Part shown: positions 1-8,222 of the stretch, piece after piece
How positions within the stretch are numbered: the first letter of the stretch is position 1
Layout: each line of letters begins with the position of its first letter
NCBI RefSeq assembly: GCF_000284295.1
Contig: NC_017093.1
Location: 6,014,001 to 6,078,000 of the forward strand
DNA: 64,000 nucleotides
DNA from: Actinoplanes missouriensis 431
GTDB taxonomy: Bacteria; Actinomycetota; Actinomycetes; Mycobacteriales; Micromonosporaceae
Reading direction: 5' to 3'
Made by a program: the position numbers and the translations under genes
The notes under the pieces: model-generated
Told to the model about the DNA's origin: nothing
The model's input: the letters and a program-made list of their open reading frames with translations, nothing else
The model's database searches: none

Positions 1-1
1 G

Positions 2-418
2 TCCGAGCCGATCCGCCGGTACCTCGCCGGCGAACCCGACGACTTCGCCTGGCAGGAACCGTGGCTCGACCTGATCCGCCGGACCACCGCGACCGGGCGC
101 AGCGTGCGGCGGCTCCGCGTGGTCACCGTGCCGCACGGGCTCTACACCCGCTGGCTGCTGAGCGTCTCGCACCTCAACGTGGACGCCGGCGAGCGGATCC
201 GCTGGCTGCCCCGCGACGACCTGAACGGGCTGCCGGTCACCGCCGACGACTTCTGGATCTTCGACGACCGGCGGGTGGTGTTCACGCTCGTCGCGCCGGA
301 CGGCTCGTTCACGGCCGGCGCGGCCACCGAGGACCCGGCGATCGTCGGGCACTGCGCGCGGGTCCGGGACGCGCTCTGGCCGCGCGCCGTCCCGCACGAG
401 GACTACGTCAGGCCTTGA
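2..418 (+). CDS. DUF6879 family protein, C-terminal part (truncated by window edge)
   Basis: The window opens inside this gene; 138 residues are visible in one frame, ending at a TGA at 416-418. The pattern fits the actinobacterial DUF6879 family: an early RRYLAGEP stretch, a Trp-rich segment, VVTVPHGLYTRW, HLNVDAGERIRWLPR, then DFWIFDDRRVVFTL and DGSFTAG. The family has no established biochemical function. In actinomycetes such genes often sit beside XRE regulators and DUF397 genes (family knowledge), but the upstream neighbour is outside the window. The stop overlaps the stop of the convergent helicase gene by 11 nt. The family assignment rests on motif memory and the true start cannot be seen. 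Confidence 0.7.
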   Translation, partial: SEPIRRYLAGEPDDFAWQEPWLDLIRRTTATGRSVRRLRVVTVPHGLYTRWLLSVSHLNVDAGERIRWLPRDDLNGLPVTADDFWIFDDRRVVFTLVAPDGSFTAGAATEDPAIVGHCARVRDALWPRAVPHEDYVRP

Positions 419-3400
419 CGTCCTCCCGGCGGATCGCGTCGGCGCGGTGCGGCAGCGTCGCCACGTCCGGCAGGTCCAGCAGATCCTCCTCCGGCGCGGC
501 GATCAGCCCGCTGCGGTGCGCGATCAGCCGGCCGGCCGAGACCAGGTCGTCGAGCATCGCGGCGAGCCGGGACGCGCCGGCCCGGTTGCCGCTCCACCCG
601 AACAGCCGGCCGGCGGCCGCCAGCAGGTCGTCCCCCTCGACCAGGCCGGCGTCGAGCACGAGGTATTCGAGCGCGAGCTGCAACTCCGGCTCGGCGACCT
701 GGTCCGGTTTCCGGTTCACCCCGTCGGCGGGCACCCGCACGGTCGGGATCGGCGCGTCCGGCGAGGTCACGAACGTCCCGTCGAATCCGACGGCGGACGC
801 CCGGATCGCCGCCTCGATCGCGGTCTTCACGCCCTGGGTGAGCCGGCTGATCCCCCACGCCTCGCGGATCCGGCGGGTCAGGATCTGCAGGTGCACCGGC
901 CCCTCCACCTCGGCGATCCGCTCCACCGCCCGGATCAGCAGGGTCCGGGCCTCGTCGTCGTTGGCCCGCGCGCTGGCCGGCAGCGCGCCGACCGTCGCCC
1001 GCTCGTAGGGCAGCGCCCACTCCGGCCGCGGCGCCGGGCGGACCGCCAGCTGCTCCTCGTCCGGCTCGGCGAAGACGTCCGGCTCGGCCAGGGCGTGCTC
1101 GATCGCGGTGCGCAACCGGGTCTCCTCCGCGGCGCGGTCCCGGTACCACGGGACGCTCCAGATCCGGTGCACGGTCCAGCCGTGGCCGTGCAGCACCTGG
1201 TCGGTGAGGCGGTCCCGGTCCCGGGCGACCGGCGAGGCGTGACCCGGCCCGTCGCAGAGGACGCCCAGGGCATATCCGGCATCGGCGTCGGCCTCGTTCG
1301 ACCGTACCCCCACCGCGACCCGGCCCGGACCCGCGCCGACCTGGCCGCGCGCCGCATAACCCCAGCCCACGATGGTTTCGAGGACGGAGTCCTCGAGAGC
1401 GGTGGCGCCGTGCGCCCGGTCGCCTTCCGCACCCTGGGCGTCACCCGAGGCCGATTGCTCCAGGTACGCGGCCAGTTTGCGCTCGCCCTCGGCGGCCGGC
1501 TCCGCCCGCGCCGGGATCCCGCTGACCACCTCGACCCGCTGGCGGGCCCGGGTGATCGCGACGTTGAGCCGCCGCGCCCCGGTCGGCCCGCCCGCCGCGT
1601 CCAGGCTCGGCCCGGTGGACAGGATGATCACGTCGCGTTCGTCGCCCTGCGCGGTCTCGGCGTCCTTCACGAACACGTCGCCGAGGAACCGTTCCAGGTC
1701 CGGGTCCGCGGCGAGGGTCTGCTCGACGGTGTCGGCGATCGTGTCGGCCTGGGCGGCGGTCAGCGTGACCACGCCGATCGAGAGGCTGGGCCGGTGGTTG
1801 AAGTGGTGGACGACCCGCTCCGCGACGAAGTCGGCCTCGCTCCCGGCCGCGCCGATGGTGAACAACTCCACGCCGACATCCGCTCCCGCGGGCAGCGCGC
1901 CCGGGAACGTGACGAGCCGGTCCTGGTAGAAGTTCTCGTTGGCGAAACTGATCAGCCCCTCGTGGCGACTGCGGTAGTGCCGGGTCAGCCCGATCCGGGT
2001 GAACCCGCCGCAGTCGTTCGCCACCACCAGGACCGACGGCCCGTCACCGGGCGGCGGCAGCTGCGCCGCGTCACCCGCGATGATCAGCGAGGCGCCGCGC
2101 CGGGCGCTGCAGACCGCGGCGGCCGGCGTCATCCGGGACGCCTCGTCGATGATCACCACGTCGAAGCGTGCCTCGTCCGGCAGCAACCGGCCGGCCGCGG
2201 CGGGCGACGCCAGCACGCACGGCTTGAGCGCCGCCGCGATCTCCCAGGTCTCCGCGAGCAGGTCGCGGACCGGCAGGTGACCGCTCTGCTTCTGCCCCTC
2301 GGAACGGATCAGCGCGATCTTCGGCGGGGTCTTCTTCGGGGTCCGCGGACGGCGGCGGTCGGTCGTGCTGATCACCGCGCTGGCGGCGTCCTGGAGCAGC
2401 GCCGTGTCCAGGCGGCGGAACTCCTCGACCAGGTCGCCGCGCTCGGCGGCGGAAAGCGGTTCGAGCCGCTCGTCCGAGGCGATCACGTCGTCCACCCACG
2501 CCCGGTACGCGGCCCGCTCGATCACGTCCGGCACCCGGCGGACGTCCACCGCGTGGTCGGCGCAGAAGTCCACGACCGCGTCCAGGCCGTGCTCGGCGAG
2601 CACCTCCCGGGCCGCCAGGTAGTCGAACCACTCGCGCTGCCCGGTGTCGTCCTCGCGCAGGTCGCGTAGCAGGTCACGGGCCGTCTCGTACCGGTCGAGG
2701 GTGGTGGCGAGCCGCACCTGCCGGGCCGGGCCGAACGCGTCCAGGATCCGCTGCCGGGCCTCCTGCCACGCCTCGATCAGCGGCAGCAGGTCCGCCGGGC
2801 GGGCGCCGCCGGCCGCGAGCGCGTGCACCTGCTCGGTGGTGAGCGCCGCGTCCGTGCCGGTCCGCAGCGTGCGGGCCCGGGCCGCCCACTCGATCGCCGC
2901 GCCGAGCGCCCGCAGATCGGTCCGCCGCCCCTGGTACGCGTCGCCGAGCACGGCCCGGTACCCGGCCGACGCCGCGTTCAGGGCCTCCTCGGCGTCGAGC
3001 ACCGCCTGCCGCGCCTGCAGCACCGTGGCGGCCTCGGCGACGTTCAGGTCCCGTCCGACGGCCCGGCCCAGCTGGTCGAGCAGCCGGGCGGTCTCCTGCA
3101 ACGGGACCACCTGGGCGCGCAGCCAGCCGATGCCGGCCTGCACGCTGCCCTGGCCGAGCTCCGGGCGGGCCGCCGGCTCCGGCTCCGGGCGCAGCGTGGC
3201 CCGCCAGTGCCGGAACACGTCCCGGGCCTCGGTGACCGCGCTGAGCAGCTCCTCCCCGGCGCCGGTGGCCGGCTCGGCCGTCACGAAGCTGATCACGGAT
3301 TGCAGGGCCTCGGCGGGGGCCACCCGCAGCACTTCGGCCGCGGTCTCCAGCGCCCTGCCGATCGCCCGGAAGTCGGTGTCGAGCCGCTTCCAGTACCGGC

Positions 3401-5837
3401 CGAGCAGACCGGCGTGCTGCCGTTCCGCGGCGATCAGGCCCTCGTGGGCGCGCCGCCAGGCGACCGCCAGATCGAGGTGGGTGACGGCCTCGTCGACGGT
3501 CACCTCGGGCTGGGCGAGCCCGGCCACGGCCTCCTTGTCCCGGCGGTGCGGGGCGAGCAGCTTGCGGGCGCCGCGGTGCACGGTGGCGAAGCGTTCGGCC
3601 AGGTCCTCGACGGGCGCGGAGAGCACCGCGTCGGTGAACCAGGGCGTCGCCTCGGTGCGCGCGGCGGACACCGCCTCGACGTGCCGGCGCAGCTGGGCGG
3701 CGGCGCCGTGCACCGCGCTCTGCGCGCCCGGGGAGAACCAGGCCGGCAGCGGCTTGCCCGGCCGCCCGCCCAGGTCGGCGATGAGCGTGACCAGTTCGAC
3801 GTCGGTGAACATCACGACGTCCGGCAGCCGCAGCCGGGTGGTGACCCGGTCCAGCCGCTGCTGCTGGTGCTCCAGCTCGTCGGCGTCCGCGGCGAACCGG
3901 CCGGCCAGCGACTTCGCCTCGGCGGCGGTGAGCGGTTCGAGGCGTACCGCGGGCGGGTCCAGGCGCGGCGGCTCCGGGATGCGGGTGGCATCCAGCGGCG
4001 CGGCCAGGGTCTCCCAGCTCACCCCGGTACGCGACTCGGCCTGCTCGACCGCCCTGGTCACCTCGTCCAGCAGCCGTTCCAGATCCTCGGCGGCCTGGCG
4101 GACCGGGCGCAGCGCCATCGCGGTCAGCCAGGAGTCCTCGACGCCGCGCGGCCGGCGGGCGGCGTGCTCGGCGGCCTCGGCCAGCGCCGGGGCGTCGGAC
4201 GGCAGCCGCAGGTGGAACGCGGTGGCGATGGCCGCGTTCGGAGTGGACGCGCCGGCCAGGTCGTCGAGGGCCATCTGGGCCAGCTCCAGCACCTCGTCCA
4301 GCGGCGCCCGCTCGATCACCTCCCGCCAGCGGTAGCCGCTGCGCTCGTTCGCCGGTCGCCAGGCGTGTTCCAGGCGAGCGGCGGCCCGGCGTACCCGGTC
4401 CAGGGTCTCCTCGGTGATCGCGGCGGGCTGGATACCGGCGGTCGGCGCGTCCGGCACGTCGCTGAGCTGCGCCAGGGTGCCGATCACGTCGTGCAGACTG
4501 CGTCCGAGCGGTTCCCGGATCTCGTTCACGGCCCCGGCGTACGCGTCGAGCCGCTCCCGGATCCCGGCGAGCCGCTCCCGGTCCTCGGCGGTCATGCCGG
4601 GCGCCGGTGCGGCCGGGGCCGCGTCCAGGGCCGCGGCGAGCGCACCCGCCACGTGCCGGCGGGAACCCTTCGCGCCGTGCAGGTCCAGCAGATAGTTGCC
4701 GAGGCCGGCCGCGGAGAGCCGATGCTGGACGGTGTCGAGCGCGGCGGCCTTCTCGGAGACGAACAGGACCCGTTTGCCGGCGTGCGCGAGCGCCCCGATC
4801 AGATTCGCGACGGTCTGCGACTTGCCGGTGCCGGGCGGGCCGTCGATCACGAAACTGCGCCCCTCGAGCCCGGCCGCCACGCAGGAGCGCTGGTCGGCGT
4901 CGGCGTCGAGGACCAGCGTGGTCTGCTCCGGCGGGCTCACCGTGTCGATCTCGGCGGGGCCGGCCGGGGTGAACGTGAGACTGTGCGCGGCGGCGAGGGC
5001 CCGCACCACCGGGTGCCCGGTGATCGTCTCCTCGTTGCGGATCAGGTCGCGGCGGATCTCCTCGGCGGCGACGTCGAACCGGGCCAGGACCACGGTCTCA
5101 TCGGTACGCCATCCCGGCCGTCCCCTGGTCACCGCGGCGATGGCGGCGATCGCGGCGGCCGGATCCGTGCCGGTCAGCGTTCTGCCGGCCGGATCCGTGC
5201 CGGTCAGCGTGATGCCGGCCGGATCCGTGCCGGTCAGCGTGATGCCGTGCTGAGCGAGCCGGGTGACCAGGGCCGGGTTGAGAATCGGGTCGCCGCTGCC
5301 GGCGCGCAGGCGGGGGACGTCGTCCGGGCCGAGGGCGACCAGCTCCACCGGGGCCAGCAGGATCGGGCTGGCGTGACCGGTACCCTCGCCGTCCTGCCAA
5401 TGCAGCACGCCGATCGCGAGATGCAGGACCTCGACGCCGCGGTCGGCCTCCTCCTGCCGGCTGTGCCGGCGCAGGCGGCGCAGCAGCGGATGCAGCACCT
5501 CGTCGGGCACGGCGGCCCGCAGCTCGCCCTTGCCGGTGCCGCCCTTGCCGCTGCCGCCTCTGTCGGCGCCGCCGTTGCCGGTGCCGCCCTTGTCGGTGCC
5601 GCCCTTGTCGGTGCCGCCCTTGTCGGTGCCGAACGCGCAGTCCCGTCCGGCGCGTAACGCCTCCAGGATGGCCGCCGGCTCCGGCGCGCTGATCTCGACC
5701 AGGTCGGCGCCGCCGCGCGGCAGGTTGACGAGGCGGTTGGCCGCATCGGGGTCGGCGATCCCGTCGCGCCAGGCCGCGAGCGCCGCCCGGACGTCCTCGC
5801 CCGGGCCGGTGTGTCTTTCAGCATCATCCGGCCGCAT
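408..5837 (-). CDS. Large SF1 helicase (COG1112/DUF4011-type) with Vsr-like nuclease and DUF3320-like C-terminus, copy 1
   Basis: A 1809-residue protein. The N-terminal DUF4011-like region (about 1-300) includes AAWRDGIADPDAANRLVNLP. Walker A GPPGTGKSQT lies near residue 331, then a long helical insertion, Walker B VVIIDEAS near 1229, motif III GDAAQLPPP, RHYRSRHEGL, and motifs V/VI with QGDERDVIIL and LNVAITRARQRVEV. A REase_MTES_1575 (Vsr-like) domain follows at about 1510-1590 and a DUF3320-like tail (EGPVHLQILTRRIREAWG) at about 1610-1710. ATG 5837 was chosen because it aligns with the start of the paralogue at 44552; an in-frame TTG at 5876 is an alternative. Against the family pattern (IDLAV ... 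GIECDG), this copy has VAVGV and GVLCDG, so two presumed catalytic acids are absent. In-frame minisatellites encode TLTGTDPAGI and GTDKG repeats. Helicase or translocase activity is inferred; a defence or genome-maintenance role is speculative. Confidence 0.85.
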   Translation of the reverse strand: MRPDDAERHTGPGEDVRAALAAWRDGIADPDAANRLVNLPRGGADLVEISAPEPAAILEALRAGRDCAFGTDKGGTDKGGTDKGGTGNGGADRGGSGKGGTGKGELRAAVPDEVLHPLLRRLRRHSRQEEADRGVEVLHLAIGVLHWQDGEGTGHASPILLAPVELVALGPDDVPRLRAGSGDPILNPALVTRLAQHGITLTGTDPAGITLTGTDPAGRTLTGTDPAAAIAAIAAVTRGRPGWRTDETVVLARFDVAAEEIRRDLIRNEETITGHPVVRALAAAHSLTFTPAGPAEIDTVSPPEQTTLVLDADADQRSCVAAGLEGRSFVIDGPPGTGKSQTVANLIGALAHAGKRVLFVSEKAAALDTVQHRLSAAGLGNYLLDLHGAKGSRRHVAGALAAALDAAPAAPAPGMTAEDRERLAGIRERLDAYAGAVNEIREPLGRSLHDVIGTLAQLSDVPDAPTAGIQPAAITEETLDRVRRAAARLEHAWRPANERSGYRWREVIERAPLDEVLELAQMALDDLAGASTPNAAIATAFHLRLPSDAPALAEAAEHAARRPRGVEDSWLTAMALRPVRQAAEDLERLLDEVTRAVEQAESRTGVSWETLAAPLDATRIPEPPRLDPPAVRLEPLTAAEAKSLAGRFAADADELEHQQQRLDRVTTRLRLPDVVMFTDVELVTLIADLGGRPGKPLPAWFSPGAQSAVHGAAAQLRRHVEAVSAARTEATPWFTDAVLSAPVEDLAERFATVHRGARKLLAPHRRDKEAVAGLAQPEVTVDEAVTHLDLAVAWRRAHEGLIAAERQHAGLLGRYWKRLDTDFRAIGRALETAAEVLRVAPAEALQSVISFVTAEPATGAGEELLSAVTEARDVFRHWRATLRPEPEPAARPELGQGSVQAGIGWLRAQVVPLQETARLLDQLGRAVGRDLNVAEAATVLQARQAVLDAEEALNAASAGYRAVLGDAYQGRRTDLRALGAAIEWAARARTLRTGTDAALTTEQVHALAAGGARPADLLPLIEAWQEARQRILDAFGPARQVRLATTLDRYETARDLLRDLREDDTGQREWFDYLAAREVLAEHGLDAVVDFCADHAVDVRRVPDVIERAAYRAWVDDVIASDERLEPLSAAERGDLVEEFRRLDTALLQDAASAVISTTDRRRPRTPKKTPPKIALIRSEGQKQSGHLPVRDLLAETWEIAAALKPCVLASPAAAGRLLPDEARFDVVIIDEASRMTPAAAVCSARRGASLIIAGDAAQLPPPGDGPSVLVVANDCGGFTRIGLTRHYRSRHEGLISFANENFYQDRLVTFPGALPAGADVGVELFTIGAAGSEADFVAERVVHHFNHRPSLSIGVVTLTAAQADTIADTVEQTLAADPDLERFLGDVFVKDAETAQGDERDVIILSTGPSLDAAGGPTGARRLNVAITRARQRVEVVSGIPARAEPAAEGERKLAAYLEQSASGDAQGAEGDRAHGATALEDSVLETIVGWGYAARGQVGAGPGRVAVGVRSNEADADAGYALGVLCDGPGHASPVARDRDRLTDQVLHGHGWTVHRIWSVPWYRDRAAEETRLRTAIEHALAEPDVFAEPDEEQLAVRPAPRPEWALPYERATVGALPASARANDDEARTLLIRAVERIAEVEGPVHLQILTRRIREAWGISRLTQGVKTAIEAAIRASAVGFDGTFVTSPDAPIPTVRVPADGVNRKPDQVAEPELQLALEYLVLDAGLVEGDDLLAAAGRLFGWSGNRAGASRLAAMLDDLVSAGRLIAHRSGLIAAPEEDLLDLPDVATLPHRADAIRREDVKA
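5161..5250 (-). repeat. Three tandem 30-bp units inside the helicase gene
   Basis: Three consecutive 30-bp units at 5161-5190, 5191-5220 and 5221-5250, each beginning GGATCCGTGCCGGTCAGCGT, differ only at two central positions and at the end of the last unit. Thirty is a multiple of three, so the array is read in frame as three ten-residue repeats (LTGTDPAGI type) just ahead of the helicase core. It looks like a recent in-frame minisatellite expansion that the protein tolerates, and its copy number may vary between strains. Confidence 0.9.
5525..5632 (-). repeat. 15-bp minisatellite encoding GTDKG-type pentapeptides
   Basis: About seven tandem 15-bp units, the last three identical (TTGTCGGTGCCGCCC on the plus strand), encode Gly-rich pentapeptides GTDKG, GTGNG, GADRG, GSGKG and GTGKG. 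The array forms a flexible charged linker near residue 70-105 of the helicase. The paralogue at 44552 has no such linker at the equivalent place, so this is a copy-specific insertion. Confidence 0.85.
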
Positions 5838-5949
5838 GTGCTCATTCCAGCAAGGTGACCGTGTCAATGCTGGCAATTCACCCTTTTTGTCAGACGCGAC
5901 CCGACCGGCGCCGCCGCCCCAAGCCCGCTAACACCCCACCGAGCCGGGG

Positions 5950-6191
5950 GCACACGGTGACCCCGCAGGGCGGCGCGGGCACACGATGACCCGGCCACGA
6001 CCGGAGCACACGGTGACCCCACAGGGCAGCGCGGGCACACGATGACCCGGCCACGACCGGAGCACACGGTGACCCCGGACGGCGGCGCAGGCACACGATG
6101 GCCCCACCCCGACGGGAGCACACGGTGACCCCGCAGGGCGGCGGGGGCACACGGAAGCTTTGAGCGGCGTGGACAGGGGCACACCGATGCT
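5950..6191. repeat. Four-fold 56-bp tandem array built from alternating 29- and 27-bp half-units
   Basis: The core GCACACGRTGACC begins at 5950, 5979, 6006, 6035, 6062, 6091, 6118 and 6147, giving spacings of 29, 27, 29, 27, 29, 27, 29; a decayed ninth copy starts at 6179. The A half-unit continues CCGCAGGGCGGCGC and the B half-unit CGGCCACGACCGGA, so the true period is a 56-bp A+B dimer. Fifty-six is not divisible by three, and each minus-strand frame reads the same low-complexity peptide in rotation, so the array is not coding. It lies about 110 bp upstream of the helicase start. It resembles an iteron or protein-binding array more than a CRISPR, because there are no unique spacers. Confidence 0.9.
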
Positions 6192-6350
6192 CTGCGTGTT
6201 CCCTGGTCACGGCTATGGCGTATGCCAGGGTCCACGATGACGGTGCGTGTGCGCTCATCCGGCTCGGCCGCAGCGGGCGGGCTCGCGGGCCGAGCGCCGG
6301 GCGCCGGGCTGGCTCTCAGTGCTAGTGCTGTCGGCTACGCCACCTGACGA

Positions 6351-6390
6351 CACTGGTGACCAGCCGGGCGAGCCGAGCTGGTCACCAGTG
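6351..6390. other. Perfect 14-bp inverted repeat (hairpin or operator) in the long intergenic region
   Basis: CACTGGTGACCAGC (6351-6364) is repeated inverted as GCTGGTCACCAGTG (6377-6390) around a 12-nt loop. It sits about 185 nt downstream of the minus-strand flavoprotein-methyltransferase gene and could act as an intrinsic terminator for it, although no U-tract follows. Each arm itself contains the palindromic GGTGACC/GGTCACC word that also forms the core of the 56-bp array, so a protein-binding role is equally possible. Confidence 0.7.
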
Positions 6391-6467
6391 CTGCTGGACG
6401 TCCGTTTTGTGAACGCTGAGCGCCAGCCGGCATCGAACTTTCCAAGATCCGCAACGGCCGGGCTCAC

Positions 6468-6551
6468 CGGTGACGGGTCAGCGGTGACGGGTCAGCGGCG
6501 GCGAGTCAGCGGCGACGGGTCAGCGACGGCGAGTCAGCGGCGGCGAGTCAG
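6468..6551. repeat. Six tandem 14-bp units, CGGYGRCGRGTCAG type
   Basis: Six consecutive 14-bp units at 6468, 6482, 6496, 6510, 6524 and 6538 follow the pattern CGGTGACGGGTCAG / CGGCGGCGAGTCAG. The period is not a multiple of three and the open frame reading through it encodes only low-complexity SQRRRVSG-like peptide, so it is treated as non-coding. It lies immediately downstream of the flavoprotein-methyltransferase stop. Bases 6192-6350 and 6391-6467 between the repeats hold no gene that I can support. Confidence 0.85.
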
Positions 6552-6574
6552 CGGCAGGGCCCACCGGTGACTGG

Positions 6575-8143
6575 TCAGCGGCGGCGGGCTACGAGCACCG
6601 CGTCGTGAATCGTGATCTCGCGGCCCTCCGGATCCGTCGCCTGCCGGGGCCGCGCCTGCGCCGCCACCACCTCCCACGCCTCCGGCTCGAGCGCCCTCGC
6701 GACCTCCTCAGCCGTGAACAGCATGTCCGGGAAGTGCATCCGCCCCACCGTCGTAGCCAGATCGGACGGGTGATGCCCCACGATCAACAGCGTCCCACCA
6801 GGCGCGACAGCCCCCGCGAGGTGCGCGTAGAGCTCCGCCCGCTCCTGCGGCGGCAGGTGCATGAACTGCGCGGACACGAGATCGTACGATCCCGCGGCCG
6901 GCGCCTCCTGCCGCAGGTCACGGTGACTGAACGTGATCCGCTCGGCGACCCCGGCCGACGCCGCGTGACCGGCTGCCCGGCCGAGCGCCACGGTCGAGAT
7001 GTCCACCGCGTCGACCTGCCAGCCCTGCCGCGCGAGCCACACCGCGTCGGCCCCTTCTCCGCTGCCGACGTCGAGGGCCCGCCCCGGCGTGAGATCCGCC
7101 GCCTCGGTCACGAGTTGGGGGTTGGGCCGCCCGCTCCACACCGCGTCCCGGCCCCGGTACCGCTCCTCCCACGCCTCCTCGGAGAACATCGTGGCGGTCC
7201 GGTGCCGGTACGCGTCCACGGCCTCGCGGGTCTCCTCCGCGATCAGGTCCATGTTGATCATCGCGCCGGTCATCTGCGCGGCGGCGGCGGCGACCGCGAC
7301 GGTGGCGCCCAGGTTCGTCACGTTGCCGGCCACCCAGACGCCGGGCACGGAGGTCGCCCCGTTCGCGTCGGCCGGGATGTGGGTGCCCATCACGGCGCCG
7401 CCCATCTCGAAGTCGACCGGCTTGATCCCGAGGGATTCGAGCACCGCCGACCGCGCCACGAATCGCGGCCCGACGGCGAGGGCGTCCACGTCCACCACGG
7501 CGCCGGTCTCCAGCCGTACCCCGGTGATCTGATCGTCGGTGACCTGGACCGATGCGATGCGCTCGGCCACCACCGGGATGCCTCGCGCAGCGAGCTCCTC
7601 GGCCTGCTCGGCGTCGGGACCGCTGCCGCCGTTGAGCAGGTAGAGCACGTGCGGGCTGAGCTGACGCCACATCTTCGTCGAGTGGAACGCCATCGGGCTG
7701 CTGACGATCACGCCGATCCGCTTGTCGCGCAGTTCCCAGCCGTGGCAGTACGGGCAGTGCGCCACGTCCCGCCCCCACCGCTGCGCCAGCCCGTCGATCT
7801 CCGGCAGCTCGTCCACCAGGCCGGTCGTCACGAGCAGCCGCCGAGCCTTGACCTGGGAACCATCGTCGAGCGTCACGCTGAAGCCCGGCGCGGCGCTCAC
7901 CACGGAACCCGAGCGGAACTCGACGCCGTAGGCCCGCAGTTCCTCGCGCCCGGCGGCGATCAGCTCGGACGGCGCCTTGCCGTCGAAGCCGAGCACGTTG
8001 TGCATGTGGGCGGCCGGCGCGTTGCGCGGCTCCCCGCTGTCCACGACGAGCACGGATCGCCGGGAGCGGGCCAGGACCATCGCCCCGCTCAGGCCGGCCG
8101 CGCCGCCTCCGATCACCACGACGTCGTACGCATCCTGCTGCAT
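6575..8143 (-). CDS. Bifunctional NAD(P)/FAD-dependent oxidoreductase / class I SAM methyltransferase fusion
   Basis: A 522-residue fusion. Residues 1 to about 310 form a thioredoxin-reductase-like flavoprotein: FAD-binding VIGGGAAGLSGAMVLAR at the N-terminus, a redox pair CPYC in AHCPYCHGWELR, and the late FAD motif VPGVWVAGNVTN. Residues from about 330 on form a class I methyltransferase with motif I ALDVGSGEGADAVWLA, motif II-like VDAVDIS and an acidic YDLVSAQFMHLPP. This two-domain fusion is known in actinobacteria, but its substrate is not. ATG 8143 follows a strong GGAGGG Shine-Dalgarno sequence; the frame is open further upstream, but that extension lies in the divergent regulator's region. 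It faces the XRE-cupin gene across 79 nt, suggesting control by that regulator. A peroxide, disulfide or xenobiotic role is only a guess. Confidence 0.9.
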   Translation of the reverse strand: MQQDAYDVVVIGGGAAGLSGAMVLARSRRSVLVVDSGEPRNAPAAHMHNVLGFDGKAPSELIAAGREELRAYGVEFRSGSVVSAAPGFSVTLDDGSQVKARRLLVTTGLVDELPEIDGLAQRWGRDVAHCPYCHGWELRDKRIGVIVSSPMAFHSTKMWRQLSPHVLYLLNGGSGPDAEQAEELAARGIPVVAERIASVQVTDDQITGVRLETGAVVDVDALAVGPRFVARSAVLESLGIKPVDFEMGGAVMGTHIPADANGATSVPGVWVAGNVTNLGATVAVAAAAAQMTGAMINMDLIAEETREAVDAYRHRTATMFSEEAWEERYRGRDAVWSGRPNPQLVTEAADLTPGRALDVGSGEGADAVWLARQGWQVDAVDISTVALGRAAGHAASAGVAERITFSHRDLRQEAPAAGSYDLVSAQFMHLPPQERAELYAHLAGAVAPGGTLLIVGHHPSDLATTVGRMHFPDMLFTAEEVARALEPEAWEVVAAQARPRQATDPEGREITIHDAVLVARRR

Positions 8144-8204
8144 CGTTCTTGTCCCTCCGTTGCCCTGCGTGCCCGCCCACCGTGCACCAGGGTTCCGAAA
8201 GGCG

Positions 8205-8218
8205 GCAACTATTGTTGC
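8205..8218. promoter_or_regulatory. Candidate operator GCAAC-TATT-GTTGC in the divergent promoter region
   Basis: The 5-bp arms GCAAC and GTTGC are separated by TATT, four bases before the XRE-cupin start codon and within the 79-nt gap to the flavoprotein-methyltransferase gene. The position suits autoregulation and control of the divergent gene by the XRE-cupin protein. Evidence is limited to symmetry and position. Confidence 0.45.
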
Positions 8219-8222
8219 TGTT

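Noticed and set aside
2823-5657. 944-codon plus-strand frame
   Set aside because: Antisense shadow of the helicase gene; high GC keeps the opposite strand open. The antisense frame has no recognisable domain, while the minus-strand frame has a full set of helicase motifs.
5950-6191. CRISPR array
   Set aside because: Units are contiguous and the alternating half-units are themselves repeated; there are no unique spacers and no cas genes.
5864-6258. Three overlapping minus-strand open frames (84-123 codons) across the 56-bp array
   Set aside because: All read the same Cys/Val/Pro-rich peptide in rotating phase because the 56-bp period is not a multiple of three; no ribosome sites and no family resemblance.
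6247-6570. 107-codon plus-strand frame
   Set aside because: It ends in the 14-bp repeat (SQRRRVSG peptide), spans the perfect inverted repeat, and shows no domain or consistent codon bias.
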